A stretch of 43,464 nt of DNA from Bacillota bacterium (GCA_021324255.1 JAJPJL010000122.1:1-43464); one strand, 5' to 3'. Positions 1-7,542 are shown, numbered from the stretch's first letter. The notes: generated by a model not told the origin, from the letters alone. Numbers and translations are program-made.

Positions 1-28
1 GCATGATGGCGGGAGTGCCGCCGTACGT

Positions 29-107
29 GGGGGCGTGGTGTAGCCTGGTTTAACACACCTGCCTGTCACGCAGGAGATCGCGGGTTCAAATCCCGTCGCT
101 CCCGCCA
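29..107 (+). tRNA. tRNA-Asp (anticodon GTC), CCA encoded
   Basis: A cloverleaf can be folded by eye. The acceptor arm GGGGGCG at 29-35 pairs with CGCTCCC at 97-103 (one G-T pair). The anticodon stem CCTGC/GCAGG holds the loop CTGTCAC, which gives anticodon GTC (Asp). The T arm is GCGGG-TTCAAAT-CCCGT. The discriminator is G104 and the terminal CCA (105-107) is encoded. The promoter is not visible because the window begins 28 bases upstream. A broken decarboxylase gene follows 15 bases after the tRNA, on the other strand. Confidence 0.97.
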
Positions 108-122
108 GCCTTGTTCCATAGA

Positions 123-776
123 TTACATTACCCCGGCGGCCCGTGCGCCTTCCGCTCGTACGAGATCGACGAGCGCATCGATGTCCGGGCGTGATGCGCG
201 GGGATTGACGATGCACGCCCGTAGCACGAAGTGTCCCCGCAGCATGGTACTGGAGACAAACGCCTGCCCGCTCACCTGGACGGATTCCAGGATAGTCTTG
301 TTTACGGCGTTGAGGCGCTCCCGATCGCCCCGCAACGCCGGCGGCGCGTGGCGAAAGCACACGATGCTCAGGCTCTGCGGCGCCGCCAGCTCCAAGTCGG
401 GCGCCTGTCGCACGCGGGCCGCCAGGTGCTCGGCGAGCGCGATGTCGCGGCCGATCGCCTCGGCATAGCCGCTCAGGCCGTGGTACTTGAGCGCCATCCA
501 TACCTTGAGCGCGCGAAACCCGCGGGTCTGCTGGAATCCAAATTCGCTGAACCACGGGGGTCCGCTGACGCCCGCCCCGCTGCCGCCGGTACGGAGATAC
601 GGTGGCACGAGGCTGAACGCGTCGCGCATCGCCGCCGCGTCACGCACGAGCACGAGGCCGGCTTCGACGGGAACGTACAGCCACTTGTGCGGGTCTACCG
701 CCACGCTGTCGGCGAGCGCGAGCGGTGCAAGCTCGGGCCGGTAGCGGTCGGTGAGGATCGCCGGCGCGCCTCGCAA
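123..776 (-). pseudogene. 5'-truncated PLP-dependent group II amino-acid decarboxylase
   Basis: This is the C-terminal half of an aromatic-L-amino-acid/glutamate decarboxylase-type enzyme. The fragment keeps the Schiff-base lysine motif DPHKWLYVP (about residues 28-36) and the downstream small domain (FGFQQTRGFRALKVWMAL, then a C-terminal sheet ending near 120). It has 217 residues against roughly 450-480 for the family. Homology begins abruptly at about RGAPAIL, where full-length relatives would carry the cofactor-binding N-terminal domain and a HVDAAxG-like stretch. Reading the same frame further upstream gives Arg/Pro-rich sequence with no family resemblance, then a stop near 834-836. The other two minus frames do not restore the missing part. 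The only start is a TTG with no clear ribosome binding site. I call it a remnant, because a single half could not bind PLP normally. Confidence 0.8.
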
Positions 777-857
777 CGGTCGCGTTCCACGCGGACGCGC
801 CCTGGCGACGGCCGGCTCTGCACGAGGTACGTCTTAGCGCTCCACGGAGCCCGGCGT

Positions 858-863
858 TACAAT
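858..863 (+). promoter_or_regulatory. Putative -10 element for the rtcB operon
   Basis: TACAAT lies 65 bases upstream of the rtcB start, in the gap between the truncated decarboxylase and rtcB. There is no convincing -35 hexamer at 17-18 bases spacing, so this is only a plausible -10 box. Confidence 0.35.
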
Positions 864-927
864 TGTGGGTGAACGTGGTGCGGCGGCTCGCGCGACTCAA
901 CGACGGTGGTGTAACGGAGGCTCGAGC

Positions 928-2406
928 ATGTCCGTGGACACGGAGCGGCAGCCTCAGGGCCACGGGTCGTCCAGCCTGCGGCCTCTGGACCCATACCGGT
1001 GGGAGATCCCGTCCGACTACAAACCCGGCATGCGGGTTCCGGGATTGGTCTATGCCGACGCGGCCCTGTTATCGCAGATTCAGACCGACCAGGCGCTCGA
1101 GCAGGTGGCCAACGTCGCGACGCTTCCGGGGATCGTCGGCCGGTCGATCGCGATGCCCGATATCCACTGGGGCTACGGCTTTCCGGTTGGCGGCGTGGCC
1201 GCCATGCGGCTCGACGATGGCGTGGTCTCGCCGGGCGGCGTAGGATACGACATCAACTGCGGGGTCCGGCTGCTCGCCGCGTCGCTCTCCCACGAGGAGA
1301 TCGCGCCGCACCTCAGGGCGCTTGCGGACCGTCTTTTCAAGGACGTGCCCTCGGGCGTTGGCACCCGCGGGCGGCTTCGGCTGACCCAGTCGGATCTGGA
1401 CGAGGTGCTCGCGCATGGGGCTGCCTGGGCGGTCGCGCGGGGGCTCGGCCGGCCGGAGGATCTTGCGCGCATCGAGTCGGAGGGCGCGATCCCCGGTGCC
1501 GCGCCGGATGCGGTGAGCCAAAAGGCCCGTACACGCGGGCTCGAGCAGCTTGGCACTCTCGGCTCGGGCAATCACTTCCTCGAAGTGCAGCGCGTCGATG
1601 AGATCTTCGACCCTGCCACGGCAGCCGTCTTCGGGTTGCGGCATCCGGGTCAGATCACCGTGCTCATCCACTCGGGATCCCGGGGGCTCGGGCATCAAGT
1701 GTGCGACGATTTCCTCACCGTGTGCGACCGCGCGCTTGCGCGCTACCACATCGCGCTGCCAGACCGGCAACTGGCATGCGTGCCGCTCGCGGCTCCCGAA
1801 GGCCGTTCATACTTGGCGGCCATGGCCGCCGCCGCCAATTTTGCGTTCGCCAACCGCCAGGTCATCACGCACTGGATCCGCGAAGCGTGGGACGCGGTGC
1901 TGGGGACGCGCGCCGCGCCGCCGGATCTCGTCTACGACGTCGCCCACAATATGGCCAAGATCGAGGAGCACACGGTCGGGGCTGAGCGCCTCAGGCTTTG
2001 CGTGCACCGGAAGGGCGCCACGCGGGGATTCCCGGCGGGGCATCCAGACGTGCCTGCGCCGTATCGGGGCGTCGGGCACCCGGTGTTCCTGCCGGGCGAC
2101 ATGGGCCGGTATTCGTACGTGCTGGTCGGGACCTCGCGGGCCATGGAGGAGACATTCGGCTCAACGCCCCACGGTGCCGGCCGCGTGCGGAGCCGCGGCG
2201 CCGCGCGCCGGCTGCTCCGCGGCGTGGACATCGCCGATGCGCTGGCCGCGCGGGGCATCATCGTGCGCGCCGCGAGCCGCGGCCTGCTCGCGGAGGAAGC
2301 CTCGGAGGCGTACAAGGATGTGGCGGACGTGGTCCGGGCGAGCGATGGCGCCGGTCTAACGCGCCGCGTGGCGCGGTTGCGTCCGGTCGCCGTGATCAAG
2401 GGGTGA
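928..2406 (+). CDS. rtcB: RNA-splicing ligase RtcB (3'-phosphate RNA ligase)
   Basis: RtcB joins RNA 2',3'-cyclic phosphate or 3'-phosphate ends to 5'-OH ends through a GMP-histidine intermediate. It acts in RNA repair or tRNA splicing in the cytoplasm and needs Mn and GTP. The 492-residue protein has the whole family signature: DIHWGYGFPVGG (78-89), GVGYDINCGVRLL with metal ligand Cys111, GSGNHFLEV (212-220), HSGSRGLGH (248-256), YDVAHNMAKIEEH with His340, the HRKGATR block (360-366) and HGAGR with the likely guanylylated His415. It ends in the usual VIKG tail. The ATG at 928 was chosen because CGGAGG sits 7 bases upstream; the frame is open to 865 but has no homology there. The archease gene follows at once, forming the classical RtcB-activator pair. 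Confidence 0.97.
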   Translation: MSVDTERQPQGHGSSSLRPLDPYRWEIPSDYKPGMRVPGLVYADAALLSQIQTDQALEQVANVATLPGIVGRSIAMPDIHWGYGFPVGGVAAMRLDDGVVSPGGVGYDINCGVRLLAASLSHEEIAPHLRALADRLFKDVPSGVGTRGRLRLTQSDLDEVLAHGAAWAVARGLGRPEDLARIESEGAIPGAAPDAVSQKARTRGLEQLGTLGSGNHFLEVQRVDEIFDPATAAVFGLRHPGQITVLIHSGSRGLGHQVCDDFLTVCDRALARYHIALPDRQLACVPLAAPEGRSYLAAMAAAANFAFANRQVITHWIREAWDAVLGTRAAPPDLVYDVAHNMAKIEEHTVGAERLRLCVHRKGATRGFPAGHPDVPAPYRGVGHPVFLPGDMGRYSYVLVGTSRAMEETFGSTPHGAGRVRSRGAARRLLRGVDIADALAARGIIVRAASRGLLAEEASEAYKDVADVVRASDGAGLTRRVARLRPVAVIKG

Positions 2407-2410
2407 CGCG

Positions 2411-2848
2411 TTGCCCGCGTGCCCGGCACCCGTGCAGCCGTTTGAGACGTTCGAACACACCGCCGACGTCGGCCTCATCGAGCGCGGCCATACGCTCGAG
2501 CAGGTGTTTTGCAACGCCGCGGCCGGCCTGGTCGACCTGATGGTCGACCCGGAGGGACTCCGCGAGGACGTACACCTCAAGGTGACTGCCGAGGCCGCGG
2601 ACCGCGCCGGCCTGCTGGTGGCGTGGCTCAACGAGTTGCTCTATCTCCTCGATGCGCAGGGCTTTGTGCCGCGGCGATGCCGCGTCGTCGAGTTGCGCGA
2701 CACGATGCTCGCCGCGGAGGTGTCTGGCGATACCGTCGACCCGGCGCGGCACGCCGTCCGCCGAATGATCAAAGCCGCCACGTATCACGGCCTGTCGCTG
2801 ACGCGCACGGATACGACATGGGAAGCGAAGGTTATCCTCGACGTATAG
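2411..2848 (+). CDS. Archease, RtcB cofactor
   Basis: Archease speeds RtcB guanylylation and multiple turnover. The 145-residue product shows the family motifs FEHTADVGL (about 13-21), NAAAGLVDLMVD, the VAWLNELLYLLD block and the C-terminal IKAATYHGLSL, which carries the conserved metal-site His, with an Asp in the final residues (VILDV). The TTG start is preceded by AAGGGGTG inside the last rtcB codons, only 4 bases after the rtcB stop, so translation is probably coupled. A GTG at 2432 is an alternative start that would still keep the whole domain. Co-transcription with rtcB fits the known functional pairing. Confidence 0.93.
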   Translation: MPACPAPVQPFETFEHTADVGLIERGHTLEQVFCNAAAGLVDLMVDPEGLREDVHLKVTAEAADRAGLLVAWLNELLYLLDAQGFVPRRCRVVELRDTMLAAEVSGDTVDPARHAVRRMIKAATYHGLSLTRTDTTWEAKVILDV

Positions 2849-2934
2849 GTGCGCGGGTCCGGCAGGTGAGTGCCGCGGCGGCGATGGAGACAACGAGGGG
2901 CGGCGCCCCCGGGGCCGCCGGGAATAGGACGCAG

Positions 2935-2978
2935 CGCGGCGCAGCGGGTGCGCCGGTCGGGTCGCCCGCTGCGCCGCG
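2935..2978. terminator. Long GC hairpin between converging genes
   Basis: A perfect 14-bp inverted repeat (arms 2935-2948 and 2965-2978, arm CGCGGCGCAGCGGG) extends by two more pairs and closes on a loop of about 12 bases. It sits between the end of archease and the end of the leftward 89-residue gene, so it probably ends transcripts from both sides. There is no long U-tract. Confidence 0.65.
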
Positions 2979-3001
2979 TCTCATGTTCACCCTGGCGCTG
3001 T

Positions 3002-3271
3002 TTAGGTCGCCTTGTCGAGCGCGTCCTGAGAGACTTCTTTGCTGAGACCGCGAATCGCTTTGACGATCGCTTGGTTCATTTGGCCCCGGTCGCGGAGGGC
3101 GTCCACCGGAATCTCCTCGACCGTTGAATGCGTGCCCCGGGACAGCTCGACTGAGAGCATGCCGTTCTGTGCTTCCTGTACTTCACCTACGCCGACGTCG
3201 TCCCGGCCAAGTCCAATGATTGCCTCCTCGATCGTCTGCCGGTACCGCTTCAGGTCCTTGGTCGTGGACAT
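3002..3271 (-). CDS. Small acidic protein of unknown function (89 aa)
   Basis: I do not recognise this family. The product is soluble, with no signal peptide or membrane segment: an N-terminal helix (TKDLKRYRQTIEEAIIGLG), a probable beta-hairpin (GVGEVQEAQNGMLSVELSRG), then a C-terminal helical part with IPVDALRDRGQMNQAIVKAI. A strong GGGGAGGTGAG ribosome binding site precedes the ATG, which supports real expression. It stands alone, converging on archease across a shared hairpin terminator and divergent from tRNA-Phe. Confidence 0.75.
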   Translation of the reverse strand: MSTTKDLKRYRQTIEEAIIGLGRDDVGVGEVQEAQNGMLSVELSRGTHSTVEEIPVDALRDRGQMNQAIVKAIRGLSKEVSQDALDKAT

Positions 3272-3416
3272 GGTCTCACCTCCCCTTTCAGGATATGTAC
3301 CCGCAGGGCGCGAGAGTGTATCCTCCAGGTCACGCGGCCATGGGGGGGATGCTGCCGTCGCCGCGTGGATGACGACTGGTCCTCGGTGCCCGATGCGGTG
3401 CGAACGAATCCGTACC

Positions 3417-3446
3417 TTGCCGTGACACGACGCTCTTCGCTATACT
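3417..3446 (+). promoter_or_regulatory. Promoter of tRNA-Phe
   Basis: TTGCCG (3417-3422) and TATACT (3441-3446) are 18 bases apart. The -10 box ends 19 bases before the mature tRNA 5' end, as expected for a short tRNA leader. Confidence 0.6.
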
Positions 3447-3465
3447 CGGAGCGTTTCGACGAGTT

Positions 3466-3541
3466 GCCGGGGTAGCTCAGGTGGTAGAGCAGGGGACTGA
3501 AAATCCCCGTGTCGGCGGTTCGACTCCGTCCCCCGGCACCA
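3466..3541 (+). tRNA. tRNA-Phe (anticodon GAA), CCA encoded
   Basis: The acceptor arm GCCGGGG (3466-3472) pairs with CCCCGGC (3531-3537). The D arm is GCTC...GAGC and the anticodon stem GGGGA/TCCCC carries the loop CTGAAAA, anticodon GAA (Phe). The T arm is GGCGG-TTCGACT-CCGTC with one G-T pair, the discriminator is A3538 and the CCA is encoded (3539-3541). The genes following it (3.6-4.7 kb) are small and of accessory type, but I found no repeated copy of the tRNA 3' end that would mark an attachment site. Confidence 0.97.
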
Positions 3542-3586
3542 AGGTTTTCTTGGCCCGAAATGGCTCGGATGGGTGGAAGAGCGCGT

Positions 3587-3715
3587 ATGGCACGTCTGAC
3601 CCGTGAGGAGCGCGCTGAACTGGGACGCCGTGCGGCGGAGGCGCGATGGAACCGGGTCGGGCACGGGAAGAAGACGCCGCACTTGGTTGGGGATCAAGAT
3701 GGCAATAAGATATGA
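3587..3715 (+). CDS. Small basic protein (42 aa), unknown
   Basis: A short gene directly after tRNA-Phe. The N-terminal motif ARLTREERAELGRRAAEARW is a charged helix of a kind seen in many very small uncharacterised bacterial proteins; no function can be given. The ATG at 3587 was chosen because GGTGGAAGAG lies just upstream. The frame is also open back into the tRNA gene, which cannot be coding. It may be co-transcribed with the two short genes downstream. Confidence 0.45.
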   Translation: MARLTREERAELGRRAAEARWNRVGHGKKTPHLVGDQDGNKI

Positions 3716-3785
3716 AGGCTGGTACCTGATCGACACTTACTCTGGGCAAACGCAACACCCGTGGCCGGAGGTTGGTTTCGGGTAG
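3699..3785 (+). CDS. Possible 28-aa peptide
   Basis: A short frame (MAIRYEGWYLID...) overlaps the end of the 42-residue gene and ends just before the DUF433 start, with GGGGATC upstream of its ATG. Its composition (Trp, Tyr, acidic residues) is unlike the Arg-rich junk frames of this GC-rich sequence, which hints that it is real or is the relic of a longer protein. No family is recognised. Confidence 0.25.
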   Translation: MAIRYEGWYLIDTYSGQTQHPWPEVGFG

Positions 3786-3790
3786 ATGAG

Positions 3791-4039
3791 GTGACGAGGG
3801 TGGATATCTTCCCTGGGATTTCAATGGATCCGGATGTTCGGTTCGGGAAGCCGTGTATCGCCGGAACCAGGGTAGATATTGCAACGATAGTGGCGGCGGT
3901 CGCGGCGGGCGATAGCATTAGCGAGGTTGGGAAGGCGTATGGACTAACTCATGAGCAAGTCTTGACTGCTTTGCGTTACGCTGCGCACCTACCACCAGAC
4001 AGCCCTCAATCCTCCTCCCGCGCACGCTCGAGTCGCTGA
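3791..4039 (+). CDS. DUF433 domain protein (VapB45-like antitoxin type)
   Basis: DUF433 proteins are small winged-helix-like proteins, commonly the antitoxin partner of a DUF5615 PIN-like nuclease. Visible here are the diagnostic segment GKPCIAGTRVDIATIV and the helix-turn-helix-like part GDSISEVGKAYGLTHEQVLTALRYAA. The usual DUF5615 toxin gene is not present on either side, so this is an orphan or a remnant. The C-terminal tail (PPDSPQSSSRARSSR) is low-complexity and looks unlike the normal ending. The start is uncertain: GTG 3791 matches the usual family N-terminus, and GTG 3761 is the alternative. Confidence 0.7.
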   Translation: MTRVDIFPGISMDPDVRFGKPCIAGTRVDIATIVAAVAAGDSISEVGKAYGLTHEQVLTALRYAAHLPPDSPQSSSRARSSR

Positions 4040-4101
4040 TGGGCCCCGGAAGGCGGGGCGAGGAGGTCACCGCCTATCCGGTTTGAGGAAGGAGTGCGGG
4101 C

Positions 4102-4236
4102 ATGAAGGAATTGAACCTCGTTGTCCTAACGTTGGCGAGCGACATTGTCTTCGACACCTTGCTACCGTTCGGGCTCGCGCGCCATCCGGTAGGCATCGTG
4201 CTTAGCGCCGCGCTCGCCTACAGCGGGTTCAGCTGA
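4102..4236 (+). CDS. Small hydrophobic protein (44 aa)
   Basis: A 44-residue frame begins MKELNLVVLTLASDIVF and ends ALAYSGFS. It is preceded by a good ribosome binding site (AGGAAGGAG, about 8 bases from the ATG). It contains one or two short hydrophobic stretches, so it may be a single-pass membrane peptide. It lies 50 bases upstream of another small membrane protein and may be co-transcribed with it. No family is recognised. Confidence 0.4.
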   Translation: MKELNLVVLTLASDIVFDTLLPFGLARHPVGIVLSAALAYSGFS

Positions 4237-4286
4237 ATTAGACGACATAGATGCAATTCACGCGCTCGTCGTCCCGATAGAACCGC

Positions 4287-4658
4287 ATGGCAGTGGTGCC
4301 ATTGGCCATCTGCGCGGGCATCATTGTCTACCTGGTCGGCGCCGGCATCTATGTCTATCTCATGAGCGCAATCCTGTCGGCACCCTTCATGACGTGGGTC
4401 TATGGCGGGCTGCTGCTGAGCATGACGGTCATTGCCGGCGGCGTCGTGATTCTTGACGATTACCACGCGGAGGACAATCGTCACGGGTTGCTCGTCATCG
4501 TTGTGAAGCGCCTGATCGGATGGAGTCTGGTCGCGCTGCTGCTCATTCGCGTGGTCCATCAGACCGGACCCATTTGGGCCTGGTCCTCGTCCCTCGTGAT
4601 CACGCTTCCCGCCATCATCATCGCGCACGGCATCTGGCGGACGGTGCAGGTGACGTAG
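4287..4658 (+). CDS. Small multi-pass membrane protein (123 aa), unknown
   Basis: The product has four predicted membrane segments: about residues 3-26 (AVVPLAICAGIIVYLVGAGI), 33-56, 72-88 and 96-116. A short acidic loop (DDYHAEDNRHG) lies between the second and third. It has no signal peptide cleavage site and no recognised family. The ATG at 4287 follows an in-frame stop by two codons, so it is the only ATG start. It sits between a 44-residue hydrophobic gene and the methyltransferase. Confidence 0.6.
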   Translation: MAVVPLAICAGIIVYLVGAGIYVYLMSAILSAPFMTWVYGGLLLSMTVIAGGVVILDDYHAEDNRHGLLVIVVKRLIGWSLVALLLIRVVHQTGPIWAWSSSLVITLPAIIIAHGIWRTVQVT

Positions 4659-4726
4659 CATCCACTAGGTGGCGTCGTCCTGGGCACGCTTGGAGTCCTG
4701 TTGGCGACGGAAAGGGGGGCCCTCGG

Positions 4727-5815
4727 ATGGCGGACAAATCTGCGGACGTCGTCGGCACCGCGCCCGAACCGATGGAGGGGCACGGAGCTTACAACCGAAA
4801 CTCGCGCGTGCAGGCGGCCGGCCTTTCAACGGCGCTGCCACTCTTCGAGCGCGCGGCGCGAGGGGTGCCGCTCACGGACGGGATGGAACCGATTGTCATC
4901 GCCGACTACGGTTCGTCCGAGGGGCAAAATTCGCTCGCCCCGATCCGCGCGGCAATCGCCGTCTTGCGGGCTCGTACGGGCGCCGGCCGCGCGATCTCGG
5001 TGGTCCACACCGACCTCCCCGAGAACGATTTTGCCGCCCTGTTTGAGACGCTGGAAGGACCCGACAGCTATCTCCGCGGCGATCCGGCTGCCTTCGCCTT
5101 CGCCGTCGGGCGGTCGTTTTACCAACAGATCCTGCCGGTGACCAGCGTGACGCTTGGATGGAGCTCATGGGCCGTGCAGTGGCTGAGTCGCGTGCCCAGC
5201 CCTATTCCCGACCACGTGCAGGTCTCCTACAGTCGAGACCTGCGGGTGCGCGCGCTCTACGCGCGCCAGGCGGCCGACGACTGGCAGTTGTTTCTCGTCC
5301 ATCGCGGGCGGGAGTTGAGGTCAGGTGGGCGGCTCGTCGTTGTGACGATGGCGTTGGACGAGGAGGGTCGTTTCGGCTATCAGCCGCTCCTCACGGCGAT
5401 GTACGCTGCGCTCATGGACATGGTCGAGGACGGATTCGTCCGCACCGAGGAAGCGGCGCGGATGACGATCCCCACGGTCGCTCGGAGCCGCGACGACCTT
5501 GTAGCTCCGTTCGCAGACGGCGGACGATTCGCAGGGCTTGCGATCGAGGAGGTCGACCTGTTCCAGGTCGAGGACCGGTTCTGGGTCGATTACGCCCGCA
5601 GCGGCGATGCCAGCGCCTTCGGTGCGGGGTGGGCCGCTTTTGCGCGCGCCTCGGTGGCGCCGACGCTCGTCGCATCCCTTGATGGCGGCCACGACGATCC
5701 CCGCGCCGCCGCTTTCGCGGAGCAGATGGAGCGCGGCATGGCGCGCCGCTTGGAAGCGGCGCCGGAGCCGCTTCTCATCCCGCTCGCCAAGATGCTGCTG
5801 GTAAAGGAGAGTTGA
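4727..5815 (+). CDS. SABATH-family SAM-dependent carboxyl methyltransferase
   Basis: SABATH enzymes (salicylate, benzoate and theobromine methyltransferases of plants, plus rarer bacterial members) move a methyl group from S-adenosylmethionine to a carboxylate or ring nitrogen of a small molecule. The 362-residue product carries the family marks in order: EGHGAYNRNSRVQ (17-29), the SAM loop IADYGSSEGQNSL (58-70), HTDLPENDFAALF (about 99-111), the FYQQILP and LGWSSWAVQWLS blocks (about 144-170), and a C-terminal LFQVEDRFWVDY segment. Length is normal for the family. The ATG at 4727 has AAAGGGGGG upstream. The substrate cannot be read from sequence. No biosynthetic cluster surrounds it, and its neighbours are small accessory genes, so lateral acquisition is possible. 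Confidence 0.85.
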   Translation: MADKSADVVGTAPEPMEGHGAYNRNSRVQAAGLSTALPLFERAARGVPLTDGMEPIVIADYGSSEGQNSLAPIRAAIAVLRARTGAGRAISVVHTDLPENDFAALFETLEGPDSYLRGDPAAFAFAVGRSFYQQILPVTSVTLGWSSWAVQWLSRVPSPIPDHVQVSYSRDLRVRALYARQAADDWQLFLVHRGRELRSGGRLVVVTMALDEEGRFGYQPLLTAMYAALMDMVEDGFVRTEEAARMTIPTVARSRDDLVAPFADGGRFAGLAIEEVDLFQVEDRFWVDYARSGDASAFGAGWAAFARASVAPTLVASLDGGHDDPRAAAFAEQMERGMARRLEAAPEPLLIPLAKMLLVKES

Positions 5816-5893
5816 GGGCGTCTGGTCGTGACGGCCACATATGGCTGTACTTGCTGCCCAGATAGACGGAGAGAAGCCGCGAAAGGCGTCATG

Positions 5894-7123
5894 TCAGTCG
5901 CTTACTGCCCCCGGCCCTCCCTGTGCGGATCGCATGGGCGGCGGGGCCTGAACCACAGGTGCTGCGGCGTCGAAGATCGCCGTGCGACCACCCGTTCGTG
6001 GCGGGTAGATTCGCTGGCAGTTGATGGTCCGCTTTACCAGTTTCGCTTCGCTGCCTGTCAGTATCACACGGCGATTCCAGCCTTCGGTGTAGACGGCCCC
6101 CCACGCGCCGAGATCGAGCACGGTGACGTACCAGTCGATGCGAAGCGGGAGCATCGGTTCGCCGAGCAGGTCGCAAGCAACATTATGCCCGGCGAAGCGG
6201 CCCATCGGCCGCGCGTGTTGGCAGGACATCACGGAGGCATGCGTGCCATCCACATGGAACCACGCTGCGTCGCCGGCCGCGAATTCGGCATCCAGTCCCT
6301 TCACTTTGAGATATTCGTCGACGGGTAGGCGACCGAAGCGGTCCGGCGGAACCGGGAACCGCGCGCACAAGGGATGGGCTCGCATACCGCCGCACCAGAT
6401 GATCGTGGCCGCACTAATCCGCTCACCGTTCGACAGGATGGCGCCATCCGCGTCCACGGCGCGCACCGTGATACCGGGACGCATTTCGATGTGCAGAGCG
6501 CCGAGTGCACGTTCAATGACTCTGCGGGCTTCTTCGCCCATGTCAGACCCAATCCATGGGGCGCGGTCAGCAAGAATCACGCGGGTCTTGCCGAGTGCCG
6601 TGAGACGGTCCGGCATTTCCGTGGCAACCTCGATGCCGGTGAGGCCGCCACCGACCACAAGAACTGTGTTGTGAGCACATGCTGTCGGCTGCGAAGGCAA
6701 CGCGGCGAGGTGATTCCGCAGTCGAGCGGCGGCTTCATAGGTGTCGACATTGAACGCATGCTCCGCGAGTCCGGGTACGGGCGGGATGTCGAGCCTACTG
6801 CCAAGGGCGAAGACCAGGCGATCATAGCCGATCGGTTCGGGCAAACCCTGAACCGAAATTTCGCGCCGCTTGAGATTGATGTCCAAGACCTCGCCTCGCA
6901 CACGTCGTACACCGACCGAGGCAAGAACGTCGTCGAACGGGACGCGCACATCCGCAAGACTTCTCTCGTAATTGCGCACACGAATCGCATGCCAGTCGGT
7001 GCGATCCACGAGGACGACTTCGATCTCGTGCAATGGGATCCGACGCTCGTTGAGTATCCGTGCGGCGCCGACGGCGCTCCACAGTCCCGCGAATCCCCCG
7101 CCCAACACAACGATCTTCTGCAT
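5894..7123 (-). CDS. NDH-2-like FAD/NAD(P) oxidoreductase
   Basis: A pyridine-nucleotide disulfide-oxidoreductase-fold flavoprotein of the type II NADH dehydrogenase group (409 aa). The N-terminal FAD dinucleotide motif VVLGGGFAGLWSA (5-17) and the central NAD motif VVGGGLTGIEVATEM (about 154-168) are intact. The C-terminal FAD segment FAAGDAAWF follows (about 290). NDH-2 passes electrons from NADH to membrane quinone without pumping protons. No membrane helix is visible, fitting peripheral attachment. The tail is Pro/Ala-rich. AAGGAGA stands 9 bases before the ATG. It differs enough from classical Ndh that another quinone or sulfide/CoA-type substrate is possible. It stands alone and leftward, with a long 5' region. 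Confidence 0.8.
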   Translation of the reverse strand: MQKIVVLGGGFAGLWSAVGAARILNERRIPLHEIEVVLVDRTDWHAIRVRNYERSLADVRVPFDDVLASVGVRRVRGEVLDINLKRREISVQGLPEPIGYDRLVFALGSRLDIPPVPGLAEHAFNVDTYEAAARLRNHLAALPSQPTACAHNTVLVVGGGLTGIEVATEMPDRLTALGKTRVILADRAPWIGSDMGEEARRVIERALGALHIEMRPGITVRAVDADGAILSNGERISAATIIWCGGMRAHPLCARFPVPPDRFGRLPVDEYLKVKGLDAEFAAGDAAWFHVDGTHASVMSCQHARPMGRFAGHNVACDLLGEPMLPLRIDWYVTVLDLGAWGAVYTEGWNRRVILTGSEAKLVKRTINCQRIYPPRTGGRTAIFDAAAPVVQAPPPMRSAQGGPGAVSD

Positions 7124-7211
7124 CGCCGCGCGTCTCCTTGGCGAACGGGCTCACCTCGCGTTCAGGTGAACAGACACATCGTAGCAGGCGGGCTACGTGC
7201 AGATTTACCTT

Positions 7212-7236
7212 TTGGCACTCCCATCGGGGGTGCCAA
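7212..7236. promoter_or_regulatory. CIRCE-like inverted repeat upstream of the NDH-2-like gene
   Basis: Arms TTGGCACTC (7212-7220) and GGGTGCCAA (7228-7236) flank a 7-base centre. The arms resemble the HrcA operator (TTAGCACTC-N9-GAGTGCTAA) but the spacing is two bases short. It can also fold as an 11-bp hairpin with a 3-base loop. It lies about 90 bases upstream of the NDH-2-like start. Confidence 0.4.
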
Positions 7237-7542
7237 CCGACTCTTTCCGTCCGGCGACCCTCGTCGCGGCGTCGCCGCGGGGTGCGTCGGGCGCTGTATG
7301 ATGAGTCGGGCGCGCACAGCAACGGACCTCAGGGATCGCGAACCCGAGCCGCATTCTGCGGGGGGCTCGCTGCAGCGTCCTTCGTTGCGCGTCCGTGGCA
7401 TTTCGCGGATGAGGAGTCTTGCACGGCAACATGACTGGGAACGAACTCGAAACGCTAAGCGGAAGACCAGACAGAATCCCGTCCCTGAGACACTCCCTCG
7501 GCGTCTCACCGCTTGGCCCGTAACGCCTCGGCCCGTACGCCG

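Noticed and set aside
777-963. Search for the lost N-terminal half of the decarboxylase in another frame
   Set aside because: None of the three minus frames upstream of 776 shows the PLP-binding N-terminal domain or a HVDAAxG-like motif, so truncation, not a simple frameshift, is the better reading.
2849-3001. Possible small RNA or riboswitch after archease
   Set aside because: Only the long GC hairpin is evident, and it is better explained as a terminator between converging genes.
3520-3541. tRNA-Phe 3' end as an integrase attachment site
   Set aside because: No second copy of the tRNA 3' sequence was seen downstream, and no integrase gene is present in the window.
7212-7236. Sigma-54 promoter reading of the TTGGCAC arm
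   Set aside because: TGGCAC is present but the -12 TTGCW element is missing at the required spacing.
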